Assembly: GCA_937884735.1 (NCBI GenBank)
Contig: CAKZYI010000578.1
Location: 1-21,624 of the forward strand
DNA from: an uncultured Pleurocapsa sp.
GTDB taxonomy: Bacteria; Cyanobacteriota; Cyanobacteriia; Cyanobacteriales; Xenococcaceae
Reading direction: 5' to 3'
DNA length: 21,624 nucleotides
The notes beneath the pieces were generated by a model, which was not told the DNA's origin, did not search any database, and saw only the letters and a list, made by a program, of their open reading frames with translations. Shown piece by piece: positions 14,365 to 21,624 of this stretch. How positions within the stretch are numbered: the stretch's first letter is position 1; every line of letters begins with the position of its first letter. Made by a program: the position numbers and the translations under genes.

Positions 14365-15621
14365 CTAGTGGGTAATACCAGATTTAGCCTCTAATTCCTC
14401 TGTGTTGCTTTTAATATTTTCATACCAAGCCATTAGAGGTGCGGCACTAATTCCATGAGCAATAATAGATAGAACTACTACGGTGTAGACTATCCAAGAA
14501 ATTTGCTCGGCAACATCTCCTGAAACTCCTTTACCCAAAGCATAAGTCAAATAATAAATCGAACCCAAACCTTTGATACCAAACCAACCCATAAGGCTAC
14601 GAGTTGTTTTGGGTAATTCTCCTCCTACCATTGATAGCCACACTCCAAAAGGACGGATAACCAAAAATAATAGTCCTGCAATCAACAAAGATTGTCCTGC
14701 ATACTTGAGCATTGGTTCGAATAGTAAAACAGTACCTAGAATAACGATCGCCGTTATTTCTAAAAGCTTTTCAATCTGTTCGGTAAATTCTAGCTGTGCC
14801 ATCCGTTTATCCTGTTGGCAAAAATAGCTGCGCTGCACTACTAAGCCAGCAACAAACACTGCCAAAAATCCATAACCATTAACTAGCTCAGTTAAAGAAT
14901 AAGTCAGCAAAATAATGCTCAGTGCCACAAAATCTTCCATCAGATCGTCAGCAGGACGACGTTTTTGTAGAGTGCGATCCATCCATACTATAGTTTTTGC
15001 CACAATAACACCCATGACAATACCAGATGCGATCGCCCAAAGTAAATCAATTCCTACCCAGCTTGCAAACCAGTTATCCCAATTAGAATCTTTAAATCCA
15101 TAAATACCAAAGTAAACAAAGGGAAATGCCAAAGAATCGTTCAAGCCGCCTTCTGAAGTCAAGGCAAAGCGTAATTCATCCTTATCTTTCACATGAGCTA
15201 GCTGTACTTCTGAAGCTAGAACAGGATCGGTAGGTGCAAGTATTGCTCCTAAGAGTACCCCTGCACCCCAACCCATGTCTAAAGTATAGTGTGCGATCGC
15301 AGCTAAAGCAAAAATAGAGATGGGCATTAATAAGCCAATTAATCTACTTGTCGATTGCCATGCCCAACGCTTGAGAGGACGGTTAATTTTGAGTCCACAG
15401 CCAAAAACAGATACAATGACGACAAATTCAGTTAATTTTTCTAAAAACTGAGTATCTGGTCTAATTTTAATTAAATTAAAGCCGTAAGAACTCAGCAAAA
15501 TGCCAACTATAAGATAAATTAGAGCATAGGAGAGGGGCAAACGCTTAATCCAACCCGAACCTAATGTAACAGCCAACAACAGCAGTCCCATAGCTAAAAG
15601 ATTAAGAATATAGGTATTCAT
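14365..15621 (-). CDS. Na+/H+ antiporter, CPA1 family (NhaP-like)
   Basis: A 418-residue polytopic membrane protein with around twelve hydrophobic segments and little extra-membrane domain. The CPA1 signatures are present: APTDPVLAS at about 129-137 and SEGGLNDSLAFPF with Asn161-Asp162, the ion-binding pair of electroneutral NhaP-like exchangers. It exchanges sodium (or potassium) for protons across the plasma or thylakoid membrane. It lacks the long hydrophilic C-terminal tail of some cyanobacterial NhaS/NhaP proteins. The start MNTYILNLLAMG is directly followed by the first membrane helix. It is transcribed away from DUF3891 by a 400-base spacer, apparently on its own. Ion specificity and membrane location cannot be decided from sequence. 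Confidence 0.92.
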   Translation of the reverse strand: MNTYILNLLAMGLLLLAVTLGSGWIKRLPLSYALIYLIVGILLSSYGFNLIKIRPDTQFLEKLTEFVVIVSVFGCGLKINRPLKRWAWQSTSRLIGLLMPISIFALAAIAHYTLDMGWGAGVLLGAILAPTDPVLASEVQLAHVKDKDELRFALTSEGGLNDSLAFPFVYFGIYGFKDSNWDNWFASWVGIDLLWAIASGIVMGVIVAKTIVWMDRTLQKRRPADDLMEDFVALSIILLTYSLTELVNGYGFLAVFVAGLVVQRSYFCQQDKRMAQLEFTEQIEKLLEITAIVILGTVLLFEPMLKYAGQSLLIAGLLFLVIRPFGVWLSMVGGELPKTTRSLMGWFGIKGLGSIYYLTYALGKGVSGDVAEQISWIVYTVVVLSIIAHGISAAPLMAWYENIKSNTEELEAKSGITH

Positions 15622-16020
15622 TATTTTTTTGATTAAAGCTGCTTTAACTTATCGTAATGGTCATGGAGTTAGAATCGACTAATAGTTGGATTGACTTGAT
15701 ATCGTAGGAAGCATATTCGTGAGAACAAACTGATATATTCACCTGTAAGTAAGGTCAGTTCGGGTTAACAGGATTGATTTGTTGGGATAGCTATTAGCGC
15801 GAACAATCCGCGAAGCGGATTCGCCAACGCGAAGCGTTGTCGGTGCGCTCCACGCGCACGCCATTAACCATGCAGCACTATAACTTCCAATTTTTACACC
15901 TCGATTCACCAACGCCTGTCTTGGTTTGAACCTAACTTGATATGACTTTCACTCATACCAATACCAACTTAGATTCAAACACTTATTACTTAACGTAAGT
16001 TCGGCTATACCAATGCCAAA
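15622..16020. other. Spacer upstream of antiporter, holding a multi-hairpin element
   Basis: No coding region is supported. The right part has a degenerate repeat (ATACCAATACCAA and ATACCAATGCCAA near 15956 and 16006) and a small palindrome ACTTA-ACG-TAAGT at 15988-16000. The middle has the three-hairpin element listed separately. The antiporter promoter should lie in the left part, but I cannot place it. Confidence 0.5.
15805..15859 (+). repeat. Three adjacent perfect hairpins, GC-rich
   Basis: Hairpin 1: AATCCGC-GAA-GCGGATT (15805-15821). Hairpin 2: CAACGC-GAA-GCGTTG (15825-15839). Hairpin 3: GTGCGC-N5-GCGCAC (15843-15859). Hairpins 1 and 2 share the 9-base core CGCGAAGCG at a 19-base period. 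The GC content contrasts with the surrounding spacer. It is probably an interspersed palindromic repeat family of cyanobacteria; it could also act as a structured RNA or an end-of-transcript block for DUF3891. Confidence 0.75.
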
Positions 16021-16740
16021 TTACTGCTTTTGTAAAATCCACTCTTTGTATTGACGTGGTGCATCTTGCAAGGCTTTAATAATTTCATCGTTGTCTTTAA
16101 ATTCGATTTGGGATAGGAAAGATGTCTCAACATAAATTTTGATTTTGTCTTTGTCAAAACACCAGGGAATAACGGTTATAGAATTATGAGACTCTAAAAT
16201 ATAATGCTTCTCTCCATTGGGAGAATCATTAATTTCCAATTTTCTCTGATTGCTAGGTATTTTGTTCTGACATAAAATAAGTGACAGGCGATCGCACCAT
16301 TTCATAAAATCGTAAGAAGACTGTGCTTCTTCTTGGCTTATACCTAATTCTTTACACCACTGTTTTTGTAGCTTTTCTTGTTCTTTAATAAACCGAACAA
16401 TATCATTAGAGTCACTACCCTGATGCAAAAAACAAGTGTGCATTGAAGTCAAAAGTGCGACCCAACGACCACGATATAAAGCTTCTTCTATATGTTTGGT
16501 CAATTTTTCGGCTGTTGTTTCTTCTTCTTGGGTAAAGTCTTTGGGCGCACCCGCTTCGGTGAGTTGGTTTTTTTCCCATTCTTTTTCTAAATCGTCGTGG
16601 TGGGAGATCGCCGCAATAGTATCGGTGATGCGCTGTGGCGACTTTGTTTGATTCCAGTGGGCTGCGATTTGGGCTGCAAGTAAGGCATGGGCGCGGTGAT
16701 AGATAATTTCCCAGCCGTCTGATTTCATATTTACGATCAT
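16021..16740 (-). CDS. DUF3891 family protein
   Basis: A 239-residue soluble protein that I place in DUF3891 with moderate certainty. It has GWEIIYHRAHALLAAQIAAHWN near the N-terminus and then ISHHDDLEKEWE, giving conserved His and Asp residues reminiscent of a helical HD-like metal site. A helical middle follows with LLTSMHTCFLHQG and WCDRLSLILCQ, and the C-terminal part is predicted mainly beta. No membrane segment or signal peptide is seen. Its ATG overlaps the stop of the GAF-protein gene by four bases (ATGA), which implies translational coupling. Biochemical function is unknown; enzymatic activity on a small molecule is a guess based only on the clustered His/Asp residues. Confidence 0.8.
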   Translation of the reverse strand: MIVNMKSDGWEIIYHRAHALLAAQIAAHWNQTKSPQRITDTIAAISHHDDLEKEWEKNQLTEAGAPKDFTQEEETTAEKLTKHIEEALYRGRWVALLTSMHTCFLHQGSDSNDIVRFIKEQEKLQKQWCKELGISQEEAQSSYDFMKWCDRLSLILCQNKIPSNQRKLEINDSPNGEKHYILESHNSITVIPWCFDKDKIKIYVETSFLSQIEFKDNDEIIKALQDAPRQYKEWILQKQ

Positions 16741-17300
16741 GATTTTTTATCTTTTTGTTTAATTGATTGAATGTTGGCTAAAACGTATTGTTTTACTAGG
16801 GGAGTAGTGCGAGTAACTATTGTTTCCATGATTTTCTTATCTTTCTCTGTCCAATGGCGAGGGCGATCGAATACACAGGGTTGCCAGATACCCCATAGTT
16901 GTTCCCCCTCGCATAAATGTCCGTGAATTAACGCCCGATGCCCAAATTCTTGGGCTTCAAAATTGCGGTTAACCACTTTTGGATCTGCTGTTTCTACGTC
17001 TGGGACATATATAGAAGGTTTACAGCTTAGTGCAGCAGCAAACATAGGATCTTTCTTCTCTAAGTTTTCTGGCTGTTCTTCTTTCCACTGGTTACTACTA
17101 ACATCTTCCACTTGTGGATTACGACAGTAGCAAAAAGCAGCCTGTCCATAACGGGTTTGGGGATCGCGGACATAAAGAAAGCAACGGTCTACCTGGAAGA
17201 TAATTGCGATCGCCTGGGTGATTTCTGCCAGGATGCGATCGGGTTTTTCTTGTGTTTGTAATATTGATTCCGCATCAAAAATTGATATTTTATTGTTCAT
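16737..17300 (-). CDS. GAF domain protein
   Basis: A 187-residue protein formed almost wholly by one GAF domain: helix DRILAEITQAIAIIFQVDRC, strand FLYVRDP, the variable middle, and GHLCEGEQLWGIWQPCVFDRPRHWTEKDKKIMETIVTRTTPLVKQ with the classic W-T/S-x-x-D/E segment before the last helix. It has no output domain, so it probably acts by protein contact or by binding a small ligand. I see no cyanobacteriochrome Cys-His bilin signature. Several Cys (FCYCRNP) are present. It begins 53 bases after the crtO stop and overlaps the DUF3891 start by four bases, so it is likely the middle gene of a three-gene unit. Confidence 0.87.
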   Translation of the reverse strand: MNNKISIFDAESILQTQEKPDRILAEITQAIAIIFQVDRCFLYVRDPQTRYGQAAFCYCRNPQVEDVSSNQWKEEQPENLEKKDPMFAAALSCKPSIYVPDVETADPKVVNRNFEAQEFGHRALIHGHLCEGEQLWGIWQPCVFDRPRHWTEKDKKIMETIVTRTTPLVKQYVLANIQSIKQKDKKS

Positions 17301-17353
17301 AAAACTTTACTCGCTATAAATTTCTAATGATTGACAGTTAAGCCGAACAATAA

Positions 17354-19051
17354 TTAATCTTGCTTGAAAATTGATTTAACCGTAGATTCTATGGTGTCCT
17401 TCGCGTCTTCAATTGCCGTTTTAATTGGCTGTTGCTGCTGCAAAAATACGCGGGCGCAATTGCGTCCAGGCATTCCTGAAATCGATCCCCCTGGATGTGT
17501 TCCTGCACCAGTCAGATACAGCCCGTCAATGGGTGTAGTGTAGTTAGCTATTTCGGGTAGTGGACGAAAAAATAGCATCTGATCCAAAGTCATATCAATG
17601 TGATAGTAATTGCCTTTATATGCCCCTAAACGCTCCCCTAATTCGGCAGGACTTACTACTCGACGGGAGATAAAAGAATCTTTAACATTATGTGCATAAT
17701 CAGACAGCTTGTTTATTACACTTTCTGCCACTTGGTTTTTCAGCTCGTCAGTCCAGCCTGTACCGTTTAATCCCGTTCCTTCTTTTCCGTGAATTTGATA
17801 GGGGGCAAAGAACTCAATCCACAATGTATGTTTGCCTTCTGGGGCAAGGGAAGAATCGAGTACAGTAGGAATATCAAGATACATCGAAGGATTTTCATCG
17901 GGTATCTTGCCCATCGAAGGTAGAGCATGTGCCTCTTCTACATGGTGTACCGAATCAGCTATCAGGATCGAACCAATATTAAATTCTTCCCGATGATCGT
18001 ACCGTTCAAAACAAAGTGCTTCTGATAGGGCGCAATCTATTTTGAGAATGGTTTCGTTGTTATTAACAATGCGTCGATCTAGTCTTTCCCGTAGATTAGG
18101 GTCGGCTGCCTGACTCGCTTCTATAGGAATCATGTTCAAAAACAAACGGCGAGCATCAATATTAGAGATTACCGCGGTTTTCGCGCGATATTCTTCACCA
18201 TTACTGGTCTTAACTCCTTCTGCTTTGCCATTGTTGCCAATCAGAACAGTTTCTACAGAGCGATCGCATAATATGACTCCACCTTTCTCTTTAACCAGTC
18301 TGACCAAGGCTTCCGTCAATGCCCCTGTACCACCACGAGGTCTTGCCATACCGGGATTGTGACGCATGGACATCATCATCGAACCAATGCCGATAGTCTT
18401 TTGGGAAGGAGGTGCGCCAATTTCCGCCACAAGTCTAGCTAAGGGTGCTTTGAGAAACTCCGAATCAAACCAATACTGAAGACTATCTTGAGGAGATGTC
18501 AGCATAGTACGAATCAGATCGAGGGTCTTGTCTACCCCGCCTACGGTAGAAAGCAAGTCTTGGATATTTTTAATACCGTAGTTTCCTGCAATATCTAGAA
18601 TAGACTTTGGTGGAGCATTAAATATAGGCGTAATGCCTTTAGTAAGACGCTGCCAAAAATCAATAAACTCGCGATATTTATCGGCATCTCTTTGATTGAA
18701 TTTGGCAATTTCAGTACAGGTTTTTTCTATCGATTTGTGTGCCAAAAAATATTTACCGTCTGGATGAGGACAAAAAGTAACTGGGTCACAATATAAGTAC
18801 TCCAAACCATATTTGTTTAATTCTAATTCTTCGACAACAGGCCCTAAATGAATAAATTCATGGTCAATTGCACAAAGATTAAATTTAAACCCCGGTGCTT
18901 CTTCTGGCATTGCTTCTTCGGTAGTTGCTCCACCTCCAGGTATACCGCGCTTTTCTAGTAATGCCACGGTGTATCCTGCTTTGAGTAGGTAAGCAGCACA
19001 AACTAAGCCATTATGCCCAGCACCGATAATTACTATGTCGTATGTCGGCAT
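17354..19051 (-). CDS. crtO: CrtO-type beta-carotene ketolase (phytoene-desaturase-like FAD oxidoreductase)
   Basis: A 565-residue flavoprotein. The N-terminal dinucleotide motif VIIGAGHNGLVCAAYLLKAG (GxGxxG at 10-15) binds FAD. Long stretches agree with Synechocystis CrtO as I recall it: CAIDHEFI, EIGAPPSQK, RPRGGTGALTEALV, VISNIDARRLFL, NNNE-ILKIDCALS, DSVHHVEEAHALPS, LWIEFFAPY and TGAGTHPGGSISGMPGRNCAR. CrtO adds a 4-keto group to beta-carotene, giving echinenone. Other members of this superfamily are desaturases or isomerases, so the exact product is not proven. Compared with Synechocystis CrtO there is a C-terminal extension of about 20 residues (after RVFLQQQ) rich in Ala/Asp/Glu/Ile/Lys that could form an amphipathic helix. 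It is first gene of a probable unit with the GAF and DUF3891 genes. Confidence 0.86.
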   Translation of the reverse strand: MPTYDIVIIGAGHNGLVCAAYLLKAGYTVALLEKRGIPGGGATTEEAMPEEAPGFKFNLCAIDHEFIHLGPVVEELELNKYGLEYLYCDPVTFCPHPDGKYFLAHKSIEKTCTEIAKFNQRDADKYREFIDFWQRLTKGITPIFNAPPKSILDIAGNYGIKNIQDLLSTVGGVDKTLDLIRTMLTSPQDSLQYWFDSEFLKAPLARLVAEIGAPPSQKTIGIGSMMMSMRHNPGMARPRGGTGALTEALVRLVKEKGGVILCDRSVETVLIGNNGKAEGVKTSNGEEYRAKTAVISNIDARRLFLNMIPIEASQAADPNLRERLDRRIVNNNETILKIDCALSEALCFERYDHREEFNIGSILIADSVHHVEEAHALPSMGKIPDENPSMYLDIPTVLDSSLAPEGKHTLWIEFFAPYQIHGKEGTGLNGTGWTDELKNQVAESVINKLSDYAHNVKDSFISRRVVSPAELGERLGAYKGNYYHIDMTLDQMLFFRPLPEIANYTTPIDGLYLTGAGTHPGGSISGMPGRNCARVFLQQQQPIKTAIEDAKDTIESTVKSIFKQD

Positions 19052-19259
19052 GATTGTATATTCTATTTAATAATTTCTTTATAAATATTAGAAAGATAGA
19101 GCTACAAACTTTATCTGTCGAGGGAAAGAAATGTCATAGTCGACTGGTTAAAGTTTAAAAGCTAACTATTAGCGTTCTACACATAATTTACTTCTAGAGA
19201 TAGGTGTGCAACGAAAAAATATTTGATATTCTCATTTTATAGAATTAGGCAAATAGTAG

Positions 19260-19454
19260 ATGAATAATATTTGGTACAAGGCAACTTTATTAGGATTAAT
19301 ATTGATGTTTATTTTTGCTCCCTATGCAGGATTTGCCCCTTTAATTTTGGTGGATTTAATTGCTAGCATTTATTGGTTTTTAACTTCTATAGTCAAAGTG
19401 TTGATTTTTGGGGAACAAGAAATAATTGACTATAAAGATGAGGCAAAAGAATAA
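19260..19454 (+). CDS. Small hypothetical membrane protein (64 residues)
   Basis: I do not recognise a family. The predicted protein has a short N-terminus, a hydrophobic segment at about 8-30 (LLGLILMFIFAPYAGFAPLIL), a second at about 32-51 (IASIYWFLTSIVKVLIF), and a charged tail EIIDYKDEAKE. Two membrane passes with an acidic tail look like a real small membrane protein rather than chance translation. No good Shine-Dalgarno is seen before the ATG. It is divergent from crtO, with 208 bases between the two starts. It could be a regulatory or assembly subunit, but nothing specific points to one. Confidence 0.5.
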   Translation: MNNIWYKATLLGLILMFIFAPYAGFAPLILVDLIASIYWFLTSIVKVLIFGEQEIIDYKDEAKE

Positions 19455-19593
19455 TCATAGTTGCCAAAGCTAATTTTAAACAACATAGCTATCTATATGT
19501 AAATCAATTAATTATTTAATAGCTAATTAAGCATAAATCACTCAATAGCTAATAAAATATAATTTAAAATTTATATTTTACTGCGATCGCTTT

Positions 19594-19896
19594 TTATTTC
19601 TTTTCACTTAAACTTTCATCTCTTCTACTGTCTACTTTCTCTACTAGGCTTTCATATATAGACTTACCTTTATCTTCATCAGGTAGATCTAGGTTACTTT
19701 GGGCTAGTTCTTCTGCAGTAGTATCTACTCGATTAGGATTGCGAGTTTCTTGATAAGTATCGGTTTCCGCGCTGTAATTATCGTCTGCAAATGCCACGGG
19801 AGCGCAAATTAAATTGAACAAAAGTACCACTAAGATCGCGATTGCTTTAATGGAAGTTAAATGAATCTTTTTAAGATAGTTATTTTTGGGAAACAT
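19594..19896 (-). CDS. Small exported acidic protein (100 residues), unknown function
   Basis: The N-terminus has basic residues (MFPKNNYLKKIH), a hydrophobic stretch at about 17-32 and a likely signal peptidase cleavage after AFA (residues 36-38). This leaves a mature region of about 62 polar residues rich in Asp, Glu, Ser and Thr that is probably partly disordered. The organised signal peptide argues for a real gene. There are no cysteines in the mature part and no recognised domain. It is placed alone between the small membrane protein and the hli gene. Periplasm or thylakoid lumen are the likely destinations. Confidence 0.55.
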   Translation of the reverse strand: MFPKNNYLKKIHLTSIKAIAILVVLLFNLICAPVAFADDNYSAETDTYQETRNPNRVDTTAEELAQSNLDLPDEDKGKSIYESLVEKVDSRRDESLSEKK

Positions 19897-20126
19897 AATT
19901 ATTTAGGTTGAAAATAATAACTGATACAGTAATCCTCGGATTTGTGAGAGCTACCATAAAGCTATTTAATATTAAAATTAATATTTTCGCTTCATACTTA
20001 GGGCTGATTAAGATTATCTTTTAAAAAACTATTTTTTAAAATAAAAAGCTATCTTTTTCAAATTTAGAATTGTGAATAATTAACATGCGTAAAATAATCA
20101 AAATTAATTTATAAGCAAAAAAGCAA
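19897..20126. other. AT-rich spacer
   Basis: This gap lies between the small exported protein and the hli terminator. It should hold the promoter of the exported-protein gene on the minus strand. I see no clear repeat or coding region. Confidence 0.4.
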
Positions 20127-20164
20127 ATAGGAGAGAGCCAAAAGACTAGCAGACTCTCTCCTAT
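20127..20164 (-). terminator. Terminator of the hli gene
   Basis: Perfect 11-base arms (20127-20137 and 20154-20164) enclose a 16-base loop. Read on the minus strand, the stem is followed by TTTGCTTTTTTGC, as expected of a rho-independent terminator. It starts about 94 bases after the hli stop codon. Confidence 0.8.
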
Positions 20165-20257
20165 CATTGAATATCTAAAAAACTAGTTTACTAGCTTATA
20201 CTTGTCGAGAAAACCAAGATAAATCTTTTCAATCTTTATTGTCTTCTCAATTTGCTT

Positions 20258-20407
20258 TTACATCAAACCTAGCTGACCAAGAATGCCTTGACCAGTTGCC
20301 ATTTCTACTAATACAGCAGAGACAAATCCAATCATAGCTAAACGCCCATTCCAGAGTTCAGCGAATCTAGTGAAACCTAATTTTGCTTCTGGTAGTTGGT
20401 TTTGCAT
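20258..20407 (-). CDS. hli: High-light-inducible protein (one-helix Hlip/SCP)
   Basis: A short gene of 49 codons: MQNQLPEAKLGFTRFAELWNGRLAMIGF and so on to GQLGLM. The chlorophyll-binding motif ExxNxRxAM of the CAB/ELIP/HLIP superfamily is present as ELWNGRLAM within a single membrane helix. Hlips sit in the thylakoid, bind chlorophyll and carotenoid, dissipate excess energy and protect photosystem II assembly. The start follows AGAGG seven bases upstream, and the gene ends in its own hairpin terminator. It is monocistronic. Two GTTA-containing repeats upstream could be an RpaB (HLR1-like) site; see findings. A keto-carotenoid gene in the same window also fits light stress, though the two are not adjacent. 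Confidence 0.93.
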   Translation of the reverse strand: MQNQLPEAKLGFTRFAELWNGRLAMIGFVSAVLVEMATGQGILGQLGLM

Positions 20408-20585
20408 TGAGTTACCTCTTCGAATTGAGTTATTTATAATTTCTAAATATAAGTTAACAAAGTGTTACCGATGCTTAACTCTGTCATAAGTCATAACTAA
20501 TATAGGTGTACTTAAAAAATAAAATATATCTTGAGCATCAAGCGCAATCAATAACTACGAATTAATAGAATAAAAACGACAATGA
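20408..20585 (-). promoter_or_regulatory. hli upstream region
   Basis: The spacer holds the hli promoter. It has a 9-base direct repeat ATTGAGTTA (20406-20414 and 20424-20432), the first overlapping the hli start region. It also has two GTTA-containing octamers, GTTAACAA (20453-20460) and GTTACCGA (20464-20471), spaced 11 bases apart. Confidence 0.4.
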
Positions 20586-21563
20586 TTATTGCGTTTGAAA
20601 GATATTTTGTACCATCGGTTTGCCTATTCTTCCTGCGGCAAGGTCTAATTCTGCGACTTCTCCTGCATCGAGTTGCCAATCCTTGGCAGCAATGTTTTCT
20701 TGAGCCTGTTTAATATTTTTTGCCCCAGGAATAGGTAGTGCCCCTTTAGCAATGCACCAATTGATCGCCACCTGTGCCATAGTTTTATTTCGGTATTGTG
20801 CGATCGCATTTAAACAATCCAGTAATGACTTAGCTTCTGGAACTAAACGTCTAAACAGTAAACCCCGCAAACCTTTAGGATAGGTTTTATAGTCGGTATA
20901 CTTGCCTGTAAGAATGCCCAAACACAAAGGACTGTAGGCAATCAATTTGATACCCAGCTCATCGCAAGTTTCTTTAATACCTAATTCCGTCACAGGGTAG
21001 GTAGAAAGAAGAGAATATTGCACCTGTAAAGTCGCAATAGGAATACTGCGCCGACTAAACTTGGCATGGATTCGTTTTAATCTTCTTGTACCGTAGTTAG
21101 AAAGCCCAATTCCCTTTACCAAACCCTGTTCGTATAGATCTCCCAAACCATCTAATAACTGTTCTTCTTGCCAAGGAAAATAATTAGCGGTTGACCAGTG
21201 CATCTGAGCTAAATCTATCCTTCCGATCCGTTTCATAGAAGCCTGGGCTGCATTCACCATCGATTTTCTAGTTAATCGCCAAGGATAAGCAGCTAGTTTA
21301 GTTGCCAAACAAATATTATTTTTATTCTCTCCTTGATATTCACTATCAAATTGTCCTAGTAGTTTCTCACTCTGACCATTTAATTTTCCTGTTCCATAAG
21401 AATCCCCCGTATCAAAAAGAGTTACACCGTTACTAACGCAGAGATTAAAAACCTCTTGTAATTGGCTATCCATACTTTCGTCGTAACCCCAGAGGAGACG
21501 ATTGCCCCAAGCCCATGTACCACATCCCATTTGGGGTAAAACTAGTTTTGTAGTAGTTGACAT
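20586..21563 (-). CDS. Aldo/keto reductase
   Basis: A 325-residue (alpha/beta)8-barrel NADPH-dependent oxidoreductase. The catalytic tetrad is complete: Asp51 and Tyr56 in LFDTGDSYG, Lys89 in CLATKLAAYPW, and His122 in LAQMHWS. The C-terminal cofactor-binding segment GALPIPGAKNIKQAQENIAA also matches the family. The overall form resembles plastid and cyanobacterial AKR proteins annotated as general aldehyde or pyridoxal-type reductases, but the substrate cannot be read from sequence. It is transcribed toward the hli gene with 178 bases between its stop and the hli start, so the two are probably separate. No clear Shine-Dalgarno precedes the ATG. Confidence 0.92.
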   Translation of the reverse strand: MSTTTKLVLPQMGCGTWAWGNRLLWGYDESMDSQLQEVFNLCVSNGVTLFDTGDSYGTGKLNGQSEKLLGQFDSEYQGENKNNICLATKLAAYPWRLTRKSMVNAAQASMKRIGRIDLAQMHWSTANYFPWQEEQLLDGLGDLYEQGLVKGIGLSNYGTRRLKRIHAKFSRRSIPIATLQVQYSLLSTYPVTELGIKETCDELGIKLIAYSPLCLGILTGKYTDYKTYPKGLRGLLFRRLVPEAKSLLDCLNAIAQYRNKTMAQVAINWCIAKGALPIPGAKNIKQAQENIAAKDWQLDAGEVAELDLAAGRIGKPMVQNIFQTQ

Positions 21564-21624
21564 ATATAAAACGCCTAGTGTGAATTAGCTTCGTTGAGAG
21601 GTTATTAGTTCGTAGCCTTTAGCC

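Noticed and set aside
1..21624. Transposase, integrase, attachment site, CRISPR array, tRNA or rRNA
   Set aside because: None was found on reading both strands; repeats seen are short palindromes and heptamers, not spacer-repeat arrays or IS ends.

Overview
This window is chromosomal DNA from a beta-cyanobacterium. It has a form IB Rubisco operon with rbcX between rbcL and rbcS, a ccmK-K-L-M-N beta-carboxysome operon, a CO2-uptake-type NdhF, a high-light-inducible protein and a CrtO-type carotenoid ketolase. It also has about sixteen copies of the cyanobacterial octamer GCGATCGC (HIP1) counted by eye, and arrays of tandem heptamers. Base composition is AT-rich. Genus cannot be fixed from the sequence alone; nothing points to a plasmid, phage, integron, transposase, CRISPR array, tRNA or rRNA.

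Layout. Positions 1-1586 (minus) hold the 5' part of an ndhF gene, probably ndhF4, which runs off the left edge. A roughly 1.07 kb AT-rich non-coding spacer follows. Then on the plus strand come ccmK2, ccmK1, ccmL, ccmM and ccmN (2659-6712), a 666-base spacer with terminator-like hairpins and the rbc control region, and rbcL-rbcX-rbcS (7379-9681), closed by a strong hairpin terminator at 9735-9778. Next on the plus strand are an ACT-domain malic enzyme, a VanY-type D-Ala-D-Ala carboxypeptidase and a SWIM zinc-finger protein (9850-12990). The minus strand then carries a lipid/diacylglycerol kinase-like protein, a CPA1 Na+/H+ antiporter, and a likely three-gene unit crtO -> GAF protein -> DUF3891 protein. 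The right end has two small hypothetical proteins, an hli gene of 49 codons with its own terminator, and an aldo/keto reductase.

How the genes fit together. The left half is a compact CO2-concentrating locus. NdhF4-type NDH-1 converts CO2 to bicarbonate inside the cell. CcmK/CcmL make the shell facets and vertices, CcmM links Rubisco and carries a gamma-carbonic anhydrase domain, and CcmN ties the core to the shell. RbcL/RbcS fix CO2, with RbcX as assembly chaperone. The decarboxylating malic enzyme lies next to this locus but behind a terminator.

Most unusual observations: the two ccmK genes share a 248-base tract with no differences followed by sharp divergence (gene conversion); CcmM has four RbcS-like domains with the redox cysteine pair only in the last two; a site fitting the published RbcR motif lies upstream of rbcL; and GC-rich multi-hairpin elements and tandem heptamers lie in spacers. 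I did not find convincing evidence of a wholly undescribed system. The least understood cluster is crtO-GAF-DUF3891.
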